DNA from: Blastococcus capsensis
GTDB taxonomy: Bacteria > Actinomycetota > Actinomycetes > Mycobacteriales > Geodermatophilaceae
DNA: 53,300 nucleotides
Assembly: GCF_030165005.1 (NCBI RefSeq)
Contig: NZ_JASNNW010000003.1
Span: 1 to 53,300, forward strand
Direction: 5' to 3'
Every line of letters starts with the position of its first letter. The stretch's first letter is position 1. The translations under genes and the position numbers were made by a program. A model generated the notes under the pieces. It saw only the letters and a program-made list of their open reading frames with translations. It was not told the origin of the DNA and did no database searches. Positions 15,532 to 23,644 of the stretch are shown here, piece after piece.

Positions 15532-16749
15532 ATGACCGAACAGCTCACCGCACGGAGCGGCACCCGGCGGGTGCTCGGGTCACTGGTCGGCGTCCCGTTC
15601 ACCGAGGGCAACCGGATCGACGTCCTGAGGAACGGCGAGGAGACCTTCCCGGCGCTGCTGGGAGCCATCGCCGCGGCACGCCGGAGCATCGACATGCTCT
15701 GGTTCGCCTGGCACGGGGGCGCCGTCAGCCACGAGGTGGCCGGCGCCCTTGCCGAGCGGGCGCGGGCCGGGGTACGGGTGCGGCTCCTGCTCGACGGCTA
15801 CGGCGCCAAGAACATCGACCGCGGCGATCTGCGTCGCGTGCGCGAGGCCGGCTGCACGGTCGCCTTCTACCGGCCGCTGTCCAGTCCCCGGTTCACCGTC
15901 TGGAACCTGCGTACGCACCGGCGGGTGCTGGTCTGCGACGAGACGGTGGCGTTCACCGGCGGGACCGGGATCGCTCAGTCGTGGGCGGGTGACGGCCGGC
16001 ACGAGGGCAGCTGGCGGGACACCTCCTTCCGCGTGCAGGGGCCGGCCGTGGCCGGGCTCCGGTCGGCATTCGTCTCCGCGTGGATGCAGGCGCAGGTCCG
16101 GCTCGAGGGCGGACTGGTGTCCGAGGCCGACCGGTTCCCCGAGCTCGGACCCGCGGGGAACACGGCCGTGCAGGTCCTCCGGACGCCGTCGCAGCCGGGC
16201 TGGAGCGAGGCGGCCATCGCGGTCGTCGCGCTGCTCGATACGGCCCGCGAGCACGTCCGGATCACCTCCCCCTACATCCGGCTGCCGCGCTGGCTGCGTC
16301 AGCTGGTCGGGGCGACCGCGCGTCGCGGGGTGCACGTGCAGGTGCTGGTCGGCGGGCCGCACGCCGAACGCCCCGGGGTCCACCTGGAGGCAGAGCTGGA
16401 CTTCCAGCCGCTGCTGGACGCCGGGGTGGAGATCTGGCGTTACCAGCCTTCCCTGATGCACGCCAAGGTCGTCACCGTGGACGGCGCCGTGGCCATGGTG
16501 GGCACCGCCAACTTCGATACCCGCTCGTTCGCGCTGAACGAGCAGGTCTGCCTGGTGGTCGACGACCGGTCCGTGGTCGGGCTGCTCGACGAGCACTTCG
16601 CCGACGACCTCACCCGCAGCGAGCAGGTGCACGCCGAGCAGTGGCGCGCCCGCGGACTCTGCCGGCGGGCGCTGGAGGTCGCCGCCGACGTGGTGGGACG
16701 GCCGCTGCGCGGCTCGGGCGCGGTCGGACTGTCCGGGCGCCGGCCCTGA
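15532..16749 (+). CDS. Phospholipase-D-family enzyme (cardiolipin-synthase-like)
   Basis: This 405-residue protein has two PLD half-domains. The second HKD motif is canonical: H-A-K-V-V-T-V-D (His310), followed by G-T-A-N-F-D-T-R-S-F. The first reads H-R-R-V-L-V-C-D (His129), followed by F-T-G-G-T-G, so arginine replaces the usual lysine. No N-terminal membrane helices are evident, unlike ClsA; the layout is nearer to ClsB-type cardiolipin synthases. It would transfer or hydrolyse phosphatidyl groups at the membrane. It follows the patatin gene by 157 bases on the same strand, which continues the lipid theme. Whether the Lys-to-Arg change lowers activity is unknown; activity can persist with one altered HKD in some members, but that is not shown here. 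Confidence 0.87.
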   Translation: MTEQLTARSGTRRVLGSLVGVPFTEGNRIDVLRNGEETFPALLGAIAAARRSIDMLWFAWHGGAVSHEVAGALAERARAGVRVRLLLDGYGAKNIDRGDLRRVREAGCTVAFYRPLSSPRFTVWNLRTHRRVLVCDETVAFTGGTGIAQSWAGDGRHEGSWRDTSFRVQGPAVAGLRSAFVSAWMQAQVRLEGGLVSEADRFPELGPAGNTAVQVLRTPSQPGWSEAAIAVVALLDTAREHVRITSPYIRLPRWLRQLVGATARRGVHVQVLVGGPHAERPGVHLEAELDFQPLLDAGVEIWRYQPSLMHAKVVTVDGAVAMVGTANFDTRSFALNEQVCLVVDDRSVVGLLDEHFADDLTRSEQVHAEQWRARGLCRRALEVAADVVGRPLRGSGAVGLSGRRP

Positions 16750-16974
16750 CCGGCCACGGCCTCCTTGCAGAACCATGACGGAGCGGTCGCCGGGGCGGCG
16801 GCCGCTCCCGGTCGGGGCATGGTCGGAGGGTCGGACGGCGCCGCACTTCGCCGTCCGGTCGGGTGGGAGACGGCGCCCCCGGGCATGGGGCGATCATCCG
16901 ATCGTGCATGACAGTTCTGCGTCGATGGCCGCCCCGCCGGTGTCCGGTCGTGGTCCCGGGGACATTGCACGGGG

Positions 16975-18570
16975 GTGGCTGACGACGTACGAACTGCAGA
17001 GGAACGGACCGGCGGCGCCCGCCCGATGAGCCGCGGCTGGGCCGCGCTCGCCGGGATCGCGGCGGTGGCCGTGGCGCTCGGGCTCGCCGAACTGGTCGCC
17101 GGGCTGATCGCGCAGGCGCCCTCCCTGATCATCGCGGTCGGGGACTTCGTCATCGACAGCGTGCCCGGGTGGCTGGAGCAGTGGGCCATCGCGACCCTGG
17201 GCACCGCCGACAAGCCGGTGCTCATCGGGGGCATCCTGGTCATCTCGGTCCTGCTCGGGGCCGCCCTGGGGGTGCTCGCCCGTCGTTGGTTCGTCCTGGC
17301 AGCCGGGGGCATCGCGCTGTTCGCCCTGCTCGGGGTCGTGGCCGCACTGGCCGACGACCGCAACCCGGTCTTCCTCAGCGTGCTCGTCGGCGCGTTGGGT
17401 GCCGCCGCCGGCATCGCCGTGCTCTACACCCTGGTGGTCGCCCTCCCGAGCCGTGCGGTGCCGCCCGAACCCGCTGCCGACGCGGACGCCGGTGGAACTC
17501 CCGCGCTCAGCCCGGTCGACCGCCGCCGTTTCCTCGCCGTGACCGGCGGCGCCACGGTGCTGGGCGTCCTCGCCGGTGTCGGGGGCTACCTGCTCTCGGG
17601 GCGGGAGCGGCTGAACGACCTGCGCGCCGCCATCCGGCTGCCCGTTCCGGTGAAGCAGGCGGGTCCCGTACCGGAGGGCGCCGACCTGGAGATCGCCGGC
17701 CTGACCCCGCTGTTCATCCCGAACGAGGAGTTCTACCGGATCGACACCGCGCTCCGGGTGCCGGTCGTCGACCCCGAGACCTGGCAGCTGGAGATCCGCG
17801 GGATGGTCGACAACCCGTTCACCCTCACCTACGCCGACCTCATGGAGCTGCCGCAGATCGAGGCCGACATCACCATCGCCTGCGTCTCCAACGAGGTGGG
17901 CGGAGACCTCGTGGGCAATGCCCGCTGGCAGGGCGTGCCGCTGCGGCCCCTGCTCGAGCGCGCGGGCCTCCAGGAAGGGGCGACCCAGCTGATCGGCCGC
18001 TCGGTCGACGGCTTCACCGCAGGCTTTCCCACCGTGACCGCGCTGGATCTCGAGGAGGCGATGGTGGCGGTCGCCATGAACGGCGAGCCGCTGCCGGCCG
18101 AGCACGGCTTCCCCGCCCGGCTGATCGTCCCCGGCCTCTACGGCTACGTCTCGGCCACGAAGTGGCTGGCGGCGATCGAGCTCACCGACTGGGACGTCGC
18201 CGGCTACTGGATCCCCCGTGGCTGGGCGAGGGAGGGCCCGATCAAGACCCAGGCCCGCATCGACGTCCCCGGGGGTGCCGTGGCCGCCGGCCGGCGACCC
18301 ATCGCGGGTGTGGCCTGGGCGCCCACCCGGGGCATCGAACGGGTCGAGGTGCGGATCGACGACGGGCCGTGGCAGGAGGCCGAGCTGTCCGCCCCCTACG
18401 ACGTGGACGTGTGGCGCCAGTGGGTGCTGCCGTGGGACGCGACCCCCGGCCGGCACGTCATCGCCGCGCGCGCGACCGACGGGCGAGGCGAGGTGCAGAC
18501 CGACGAGCGGACGCCGGTCGCACCCGACGGCGCCTCGGGTTACCCGATCATCGAGGTCGTCGTCTCCTGA
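16975..18570 (+). CDS. Membrane-anchored sulfite-oxidase-family molybdoenzyme
   Basis: This 531-residue protein has three parts. About four membrane helices lie in residues 20-165. A short linker carries R-R-R-F-L-A-V-T-G-G, a Tat-like motif followed by another hydrophobic segment (about 182-210). The catalytic part starts near residue 235 with N-E-E-F-Y-R-I-D. It is an oxidoreductase molybdopterin-binding domain with the molybdenum-ligand cysteine in A-C-V-S-N-E-V-G-G (Cys303) and L-I-V-P-G-L-Y-G-Y, then a C-terminal Mo-co dimerisation-like beta domain (about 430-531). The fold oxidises or reduces small oxyanions or sulfoxides with Mo-pterin; the substrate is unknown. No partner cytochrome is nearby. 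GTG 16975 is chosen; ATG at residue 18 (17026) is an alternative. Confidence 0.88.
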   Translation: MADDVRTAEERTGGARPMSRGWAALAGIAAVAVALGLAELVAGLIAQAPSLIIAVGDFVIDSVPGWLEQWAIATLGTADKPVLIGGILVISVLLGAALGVLARRWFVLAAGGIALFALLGVVAALADDRNPVFLSVLVGALGAAAGIAVLYTLVVALPSRAVPPEPAADADAGGTPALSPVDRRRFLAVTGGATVLGVLAGVGGYLLSGRERLNDLRAAIRLPVPVKQAGPVPEGADLEIAGLTPLFIPNEEFYRIDTALRVPVVDPETWQLEIRGMVDNPFTLTYADLMELPQIEADITIACVSNEVGGDLVGNARWQGVPLRPLLERAGLQEGATQLIGRSVDGFTAGFPTVTALDLEEAMVAVAMNGEPLPAEHGFPARLIVPGLYGYVSATKWLAAIELTDWDVAGYWIPRGWAREGPIKTQARIDVPGGAVAAGRRPIAGVAWAPTRGIERVEVRIDDGPWQEAELSAPYDVDVWRQWVLPWDATPGRHVIAARATDGRGEVQTDERTPVAPDGASGYPIIEVVVS

Positions 18571-18579
18571 CCCGCAACG

Positions 18580-18617
18580 GTCCGGAAGACCGGGCGTCAC
18601 CGCCCGGTCCTCCGGAC
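18580..18617. terminator. Bidirectional hairpin terminator between convergent genes
   Basis: GTCCGGAAGACCGGGCG (18580-18596) and CGCCCGGTCCTCCGGAC (18601-18617) pair over 17 positions with one mismatch around a TCAC loop. It lies 9 bases after the molybdoenzyme stop and 46 before the convergent hydrolase stop, so it can serve both. Confidence 0.7.
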
Positions 18618-18663
18618 GTCGCAGCTGCGCCCCGCATCGGGCGATGCAGGACCACCGGTGCCG

Positions 18664-19548
18664 CTAGGCGGCGGCCCCTCGCTCGCCGGTGAGCCGCCGC
18701 ACCCACCTGGCCACCTGCGTGACGACGACGTCGGGGTTGGTCAGCGGCAGCATGTGGCCGGCGCCGGGGACGGTCACCAGCTCGGCGTCGGGCAACGCGG
18801 CCACGAGCCTCTCGGCCTCCTCGCCCGGCACCTCCGGGTCGCGGCTGCCGTGCACGACCAGCGTCGGCGCCGTGAGGCTCGGGGCCAGTTCGACGCCGTC
18901 GTGGCTGACGCCGGCCAGCGTCGTCCCGGCAAGGGCGAGAGGCCGCGTGCTCAGGAAGTCGTCGCGCATCCGCTCCACCAGCTCCTGCGGCTCGCCGGGG
19001 GCGAAGGCGAAGTGTCGGATCGCCCGGTCGGACACCGCGTGCAGCGGCCGGATCTTCCTCGCCAGCCGGACGCCCGAGCGGAGCAGCGCGAACCACGCCG
19101 AGCGGAGCCGGCCCCGGGCCCACGGCGGCAGCCCGTGTGCGGGAAAACCGGGCGCCGTCACGCCCGACCCGCCCGAGCCGACGAGGACGGCGCCGGCGAT
19201 CCGGGCGTCGGCGGACCCGTGCACGTGCTTCAGGAGGATGCCGCCGCCGAGGCTGTGCGCCACGACGACCGCGGAGCCGCTGTCCGGGACGACCGCGTCC
19301 AGCACCGCGGACAGGTCCTGCGCATGCGCCGGAAAGCTGTAGTCATGGGAGCGCGCATCACCGCTCTGGGCGTGCCCGCGCAGGTCGTAGGCGACCACCC
19401 GGTGGTTCTCGGCGAGCCGTTGCGGCACGTCGCCCCAGGAGTCGGCGGACATCCCCAGGCCGTGCACGAGCACGAGCAGCGGAGCGCCCTCGGGTCCCCA
19501 GGAGTAGAGGGCAAGGCGGGTGCCGTCGAAGGAGGTCGCATCGGTCAT
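18664..19548 (-). CDS. Alpha/beta hydrolase
   Basis: From ATG 19548 the protein has 294 residues and a standard alpha/beta-hydrolase layout. The oxyanion region is H-G-L-G-M (residues 29-33), the nucleophile elbow V-A-H-S-L-G-G-G has Ser99, an acid is in V-H-G-S-R-D-P-E-V-P, and the final histidine is in G-A-G-H-M-L-P. Residues about 125-215 form a lid with basic patches. There is no signal peptide, so it should be cytoplasmic. An ORF start at 19614 adds 22 arginine-rich residues without homology and is rejected. It is convergent with the molybdoenzyme and shares its terminator. Substrate unknown: esterase, epoxide hydrolase and C-C hydrolase activities are all possible in this superfamily. 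Confidence 0.85.
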   Translation of the reverse strand: MTDATSFDGTRLALYSWGPEGAPLLVLVHGLGMSADSWGDVPQRLAENHRVVAYDLRGHAQSGDARSHDYSFPAHAQDLSAVLDAVVPDSGSAVVVAHSLGGGILLKHVHGSADARIAGAVLVGSGGSGVTAPGFPAHGLPPWARGRLRSAWFALLRSGVRLARKIRPLHAVSDRAIRHFAFAPGEPQELVERMRDDFLSTRPLALAGTTLAGVSHDGVELAPSLTAPTLVVHGSRDPEVPGEEAERLVAALPDAELVTVPGAGHMLPLTNPDVVVTQVARWVRRLTGERGAAA

Positions 19549-19621
19549 GCACCGGGCGTACCCACGGTCATGCCCGGCGCTGCGTCGATGTGGTGACGAT
19601 CCGGTCGTGCGCAACCGGCGC

Positions 19622-21031
19622 TCACCGGTCGCGGCGGACCACGAACGGCACCTCCACGACAGCGCCGTCGGGTGCCCGTGGGGTCAACCGTTCCGCGGCT
19701 CCGTCGCGTCCCACCGCGGTCAGCGGGGTGACGGTCAGCGTGTCCCCGTCCACCCGCGCCAGCAGCAGGTGCGCCTGGGCCGCCCACGCCACCGTCCCGG
19801 CCGGTCCGAAGCCCTCCGGTGGATCCTCGCGCAGCTTGCCGCCCGCCCCCGAGACGAAGTAGTCGATGCCGTCGACGCGGGAGAGCTGGAAGTTGTGCTC
19901 GTGCCCGGCGAATGCCGCCCGGACCCCGGCACGGGCGAACAGCGGAACCAGGCGCTCGACCATCGCCGCGGTGTTGGGGTGGTGCGGCCCGGCGCAGTAG
20001 GCGGGGTGGTGGGAGAACGGGAACCGCCACCACCGTCCGGCGCCGCCGTCGTCCGGAAAGGCCTCGTCCAGGAAATCCTGGTGGCCCGGGTCCTCGAAGA
20101 AGTGCTCGGTGGGTAGTTCCCGGGACAGGGAGGTGTCGATGCAGACGAACTCCACGTCCGCGCCGAAGCCGAACCGGTAGAACATCCCCGGGTCCGCCGA
20201 TGCGCGTGACCCGGCGACCTCCGGGGTGAACCGGGCGTCGGTGTGGAAGTTGTCGCGGATCTGCTCGCGGTCGTCGCTGGACTCGGCGTCGCTCGTGTCG
20301 TGGTTGCCCACCGTCGGGTACATCGGCACCCGGGCGAGCGCGTACCGGTAGGGCTGGTAGAAGCTGCCGTACCAGTCGGAGTCCTGCGCCCCACTTCCTT
20401 GCGACCCCCGCGTGCCCGCGCTCGGGTAGACGTTGTCCCCGACGGTGATGACCACGCGCACGCCGGGCTCCTCGGTCAGCCGGTCGAGCACGTCGGCGAC
20501 CTGCCGCTGACGGCGGCCGCTCCCGGTGTCGGTGAGTACGCCGATGCCGTAGTCGCCGAGCACGGCGAAGTCCAGGGGGACGGCCACGTCGGGTGACGGG
20601 TGGGTACGGAAGCGCAGGTCGTAGGCCCGGTCGCCGGGCCGCAGGTCCAGGCCTCCCCGCGGGACGGGACCCCAGTCCATGCGGGGCCCCTCTGCCCACG
20701 GCAGCCCGTCCACGCGGATGCGGTAGCGGTACCCGGTGTCCGGGGAGAGCCCGTCGACCCGGACGTGGTTGCCGGTGTCGGTGCGGGCTTCGGCCACGAT
20801 GTCGCCCGAGCGGTCGAACACCTCCACCACGGCGCTGCCGTACGGCTCCGACCGGGCCCCGATGCTGCCGGTCCGGCCGAGGTCCAGGTCGCCGAGCTCG
20901 TCGTCCCCCACCACCTGCCAGCGTCCGTCGGAATCATCGCGCCGGAACCAGAAGCCACCCCAGGCGATCAGCGCCCGGTCGGGGGCGAGGTCGACGAGGT
21001 GCACGAAGGGCTCGAAGTGCGTGTCCGGCAT
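19622..21031 (-). CDS. Purple-acid-phosphatase-like metallophosphoesterase
   Basis: This 469-residue protein starts at ATG 21031. The first 190 residues include a fibronectin-III-like beta domain (L-S-P-D-T-G-Y-R-Y-R-I-R-V-D-G). The catalytic calcineurin-like domain follows with ordered metal motifs: V-L-G-D-Y-G-I-G, T-V-G-D-N-V-Y-P, T-V-G-N-H-D-T-S, then S-H-H-P-A-Y and the terminal G-H-E-H-N-F. These give the D/D/N/H/H/H set of a dinuclear metal site. No signal peptide is visible in this start region, which is unusual since relatives are usually exported; cytoplasmic action or an undetected start is possible. Known relatives hydrolyse phosphomonoesters or diesters. The neighbouring double-PAP2 gene on the same strand is another phosphatase. 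Confidence 0.85.
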   Translation of the reverse strand: MPDTHFEPFVHLVDLAPDRALIAWGGFWFRRDDSDGRWQVVGDDELGDLDLGRTGSIGARSEPYGSAVVEVFDRSGDIVAEARTDTGNHVRVDGLSPDTGYRYRIRVDGLPWAEGPRMDWGPVPRGGLDLRPGDRAYDLRFRTHPSPDVAVPLDFAVLGDYGIGVLTDTGSGRRQRQVADVLDRLTEEPGVRVVITVGDNVYPSAGTRGSQGSGAQDSDWYGSFYQPYRYALARVPMYPTVGNHDTSDAESSDDREQIRDNFHTDARFTPEVAGSRASADPGMFYRFGFGADVEFVCIDTSLSRELPTEHFFEDPGHQDFLDEAFPDDGGAGRWWRFPFSHHPAYCAGPHHPNTAAMVERLVPLFARAGVRAAFAGHEHNFQLSRVDGIDYFVSGAGGKLREDPPEGFGPAGTVAWAAQAHLLLARVDGDTLTVTPLTAVGRDGAAERLTPRAPDGAVVEVPFVVRRDR

Positions 21032-21102
21032 GGTGGCGGACGTACCCTCCGCGCTGGTGAGGAACAGCCGCGGCAGCTTGCGGTTCGGTGACGACGCCGG
21101 CG

Positions 21103-22596
21103 TCAGCGCGCGGCCGTCACCGGCCGGGTCGCGTCGGCCGAGCGGGGGTAGCGGACGTGCCCTGCGACGCCGGGGAGGAGGTAATGGGCGCAGGCGAGCA
21201 CCCAGACGGTGCCGAGGACGAGCCCGGCCAGCACGTCGGTCGGGTAGTGGGCCGCCGTGTAGATGCGGGCCAGGCCGACCGCCGGGGCCACGAGCACCGG
21301 CACGGCGAGCACCGCCCAACGCCACCTGCTGCGGCTCAGGGTGATCACCAGGGCGGCGAGGGCGCCGTAGACGGCCACGGCGGCGGCCACGTGGCCCGAG
21401 GGCCAGCTCGCCGCGGTCGGCAGGTTGGAGGTCAGGTCGGCCACCGCCGGCCGGGCCCGGTCCACGGTGCGGGAGACGACGAAGTAGATCCCGAGTTCCC
21501 CCAGCACGGTGACGACGACGAAGGCGACCGGCCGCCAGCTCGCGGTGATCGCCAGGGCCACCACGGCGAGGGCCAGCGACACCGCGATGACCATCGGCGT
21601 CCCGGACAGCATGCTGATGACGTCGAAGACGTCGGTCAGGGTGGGGGTGCGCGCCTCGGTGAGTGCCTGCACCACCGCGCGGTCGAAGCGGCCGATGACG
21701 CTGTCGCCGAGGACGGCGGTGATCAGGAGCCCGAGCAGGATCAGGGCCGCGGCGAGTGCGGCGGCGACGACGAGCAGGGGGACCACCGGGGAGCGCCCCC
21801 GGGGCAGCGCGGACCGACCGGAGTGGGCCAGGTGCGGTCCTTCGTGCGGGTCCACGTCCAACGGGTCGAGTGATTCGTCCGGGCGGTGGTGGTGGTCGTG
21901 CTGCCATCCGCGGAAGGCGGCCGTCGTGACGGCGAGCAGACCGGCCCCCAGGGCCCAGCCCGCGAGGACGTCGGTCACGAAGTGCACGCCGAGGGCCAGC
22001 CGGGTGAAGCCCACGGCCAGGACGATCAGCAGCGTTCCGGCGAGCACCCAGCGACGGGCGCGACTGCGCACTGCGGGCAGGGCCAGCAGGGCGAGCATGC
22101 CGTAGGTGACGACGGCGACCATCGCGTGGCCGCTGGGGAAGCTGGCGTTGGACGGGAGCTCGGAGACCGGGCTCTCGACGAGCGGCCGCGCCCGCCCGAT
22201 GAGCGCCTTGGTGACGGGCACCAGGATCGCCAGGCCGATACCGGTGGCCGCGGAGAAGGCGGCCAGGCGGCGTTGCCCCCGGACCAGCAGGAAGAGAGTC
22301 GTCAGTGTGAAGACGAGGATGGCGGCGAAATTGCCGCCGAGGTCGGTGACGGCCCGGAGCACGCTCACCAGCGTGGGGGAGTCGCTGACCACCGCGTTGA
22401 GGTCGGCGGCCACCTCGCCGTCCAGGGAGGCCAGCGGCGACCACTCCTCCTGGACCAGGAGCATGAGCAGCAGGAACGGGACCGCTCCGATCAGCAGGGC
22501 GACCAGCCCGAGGGCGGCGCGCGCCCCGAACCGGCCGGCCCCGGCCGTGCTCTCCGCGGCCTCGGGGGATGTGTCCACGTGCTGGGCCCGGCTCAT
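21103..22596 (-). CDS. Tandem double PAP2 membrane phosphatase
   Basis: This 497-residue protein carries two complete PAP2 units. Unit 1 (about residues 25-225): K-A-L-I-G-R-A-R-P, then F-P-S-G-H, then T-R-L-A-L-G-V-H-F-V-T-D. A histidine/aspartate-rich linker (Q-H-D-H-H-H-R-P-D-E) leads to unit 2 (about 270-485): S-R-T-V-D-R-A-R-P, W-P-S-G-H, A-R-I-Y-T-A-A-H-Y-P-T-D. Each unit has about six helices. In unit 2 the first motif's lysine is replaced by serine. PAP2 enzymes remove phosphate from lipid phosphates such as phosphatidate or undecaprenyl pyrophosphate on the outer face of the membrane. Typical proteins have one unit of 200-250 residues, so this is an internal duplication or fusion. 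It is collinear with the metallophosphatase and the coupled trio upstream. Confidence 0.88.
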   Translation of the reverse strand: MSRAQHVDTSPEAAESTAGAGRFGARAALGLVALLIGAVPFLLLMLLVQEEWSPLASLDGEVAADLNAVVSDSPTLVSVLRAVTDLGGNFAAILVFTLTTLFLLVRGQRRLAAFSAATGIGLAILVPVTKALIGRARPLVESPVSELPSNASFPSGHAMVAVVTYGMLALLALPAVRSRARRWVLAGTLLIVLAVGFTRLALGVHFVTDVLAGWALGAGLLAVTTAAFRGWQHDHHHRPDESLDPLDVDPHEGPHLAHSGRSALPRGRSPVVPLLVVAAALAAALILLGLLITAVLGDSVIGRFDRAVVQALTEARTPTLTDVFDVISMLSGTPMVIAVSLALAVVALAITASWRPVAFVVVTVLGELGIYFVVSRTVDRARPAVADLTSNLPTAASWPSGHVAAAVAVYGALAALVITLSRSRWRWAVLAVPVLVAPAVGLARIYTAAHYPTDVLAGLVLGTVWVLACAHYLLPGVAGHVRYPRSADATRPVTAAR

Positions 22597-22697
22597 GGAC
22601 ACCGGAGGTACCCGACCGCCGAGGGAGCCAACGGCCGCCCACCCGACGATCCCGTTACGGCTGCCGGAGCCGGCGCGCGCGGAGTTGCTCGCCCGCG

Positions 22698-23096
22698 TCA
22701 CTGGCGGGAGCCGGCGCTCCCGGGAGTGATCGTCTCCAGCAGCCGGACGTCGGCCAGCAGGTGCTGCACCTTGGTGTCCCGGAGGCACCCCTCGAGCTCG
22801 CGCCGGTCGAACTCGTCGAGCCCGGGGCGCAACCGGAACGCGAACACGCCCTCGTCGACGGCGGCGAAGGAGTCCTCGACCACGTCGGCGTTGACCAGCA
22901 GCCGGCAGGTGCTGACCAGCCCCCGGGTCATCTCCTCGCGCACGGCCTCGTCCTCCCGGATGGAGACGGCGAGCACCACGTCGGTGTAGGACCCCTCGGG
23001 CTGCGGGATGTCGACCGTCATCAGCTCGGCGCGCAGGAACAGGATCCCGGTCCCGGCCACGAGGGCGGCGGCCAGCCAGGTGAGGACCCGCTTCAC
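22698..23096 (-). CDS. Small membrane-anchored protein of PEP-utiliser operon
   Basis: From GTG 23096, which overlaps the upstream stop as GTGA, the protein has 132 residues: VKRVLTWLAAALVAGTGIL, a single membrane helix at the N-terminus, then an extracytoplasmic or cytoplasmic domain of about 105 residues with T-D-V-V-L-A-V-S-I-R-E-D-E-A-V and two cysteines (C-R-L-L, G-C-L-R-D). I do not recognise the domain. It is the third gene of a strictly overlapping minus-strand trio. The strong coupling suggests that its product acts in fixed stoichiometry with the two upstream proteins. It is 101 bases before the double-PAP2 gene, which may belong to the same transcript. Confidence 0.75.
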   Translation of the reverse strand: MKRVLTWLAAALVAGTGILFLRAELMTVDIPQPEGSYTDVVLAVSIREDEAVREEMTRGLVSTCRLLVNADVVEDSFAAVDEGVFAFRLRPGLDEFDRRELEGCLRDTKVQHLLADVRLLETITPGSAGSRQ

Positions 23097-23644
23097 CGGG
23101 CGGCCCTCGTCGCCGCCGGGCCCAGGAGCACGCGGAGCCCGGCGTCGTCGGCGTAGTCGTCGCCGCCGGCCAGCAACTCGGCGTCGGTCGGCACCAGGGA
23201 GGTGGCCGGGAAGGCGATCTCCTCCAGTTCGGTGGCGAGCTCTTCCTCCACGCCCGCGCGGGCGGAGCCCCCGGCGACGCGCTCGACCAGCCAGGCGATG
23301 CCGGAGACGACGAAGCCGCCGCCGAGCAGCACCGGGATGAAGATGTGCGTGCGGTCGAGCGCATCCGGGGACAACCACCGGAAGGGCTGGGTCTCCACCG
23401 GCGCGGCGCGCAGCCGTTCAAGCGCGCCGGGGGGCCTCGGATCACCGGCCATGGCCCGCACGCGTTCGTCCATCGACGTCACCCGGCGCAGGACCAGGGC
23501 GGTGCACAGGCCGACCAGGGTGGCGAGGAAGAGGATCCCCACCAGGAGGGCGCGGTGCCACTCCCACCGGTAGATGTAGACGAAGAGGTAGGCGCCGGTG
23601 GCGATCAGGGCCACCACGCCGATGAGCCAGCTCAGCTTCTTCAC
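23093..23644 (-). CDS. Membrane protein of PEP-utiliser operon, unknown function
   Basis: This 183-residue protein starts at GTG 23644, overlapping the stop of the PEP-binding gene as GTGA, and ends by overlapping the next GTG in the same way. Residues 1-50 contain two adjacent membrane helices (L-I-G-V-V-A-L-I-A-T-G-A-Y-L-F-V and L-L-V-G-I-L-F-L-A-T-L-V-G). A third hydrophobic segment lies near 102-120 (I-F-I-P-V-L-L-G-G-G-F-V-V-S-G-I). Charged loops separate them, and the C-terminus is acidic (D-D-Y-A-D-D-A-G). No known motif is visible. Its conserved-looking coupling to a phosphotransferase-like enzyme hints at a membrane complex; this is inference. Confidence 0.75.
   Translation of the reverse strand: MKKLSWLIGVVALIATGAYLFVYIYRWEWHRALLVGILFLATLVGLCTALVLRRVTSMDERVRAMAGDPRPPGALERLRAAPVETQPFRWLSPDALDRTHIFIPVLLGGGFVVSGIAWLVERVAGGSARAGVEEELATELEEIAFPATSLVPTDAELLAGGDDYADDAGLRVLLGPAATRAAR

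Noticed and set aside
12209..16749. Antiphage defence island (patatin plus PLD as effectors)
   Set aside because: No nucleotide cyclase, sensor or nuclease gene is adjacent, and the P450 overlap points to lipid metabolism instead.
19622..22642. 1006-codon frame that would fuse the metallophosphatase to an upstream extension
   Set aside because: The upstream 537 residues are the shadow of the double-PAP2 gene. The ATG at 21031 gives the natural domain start.
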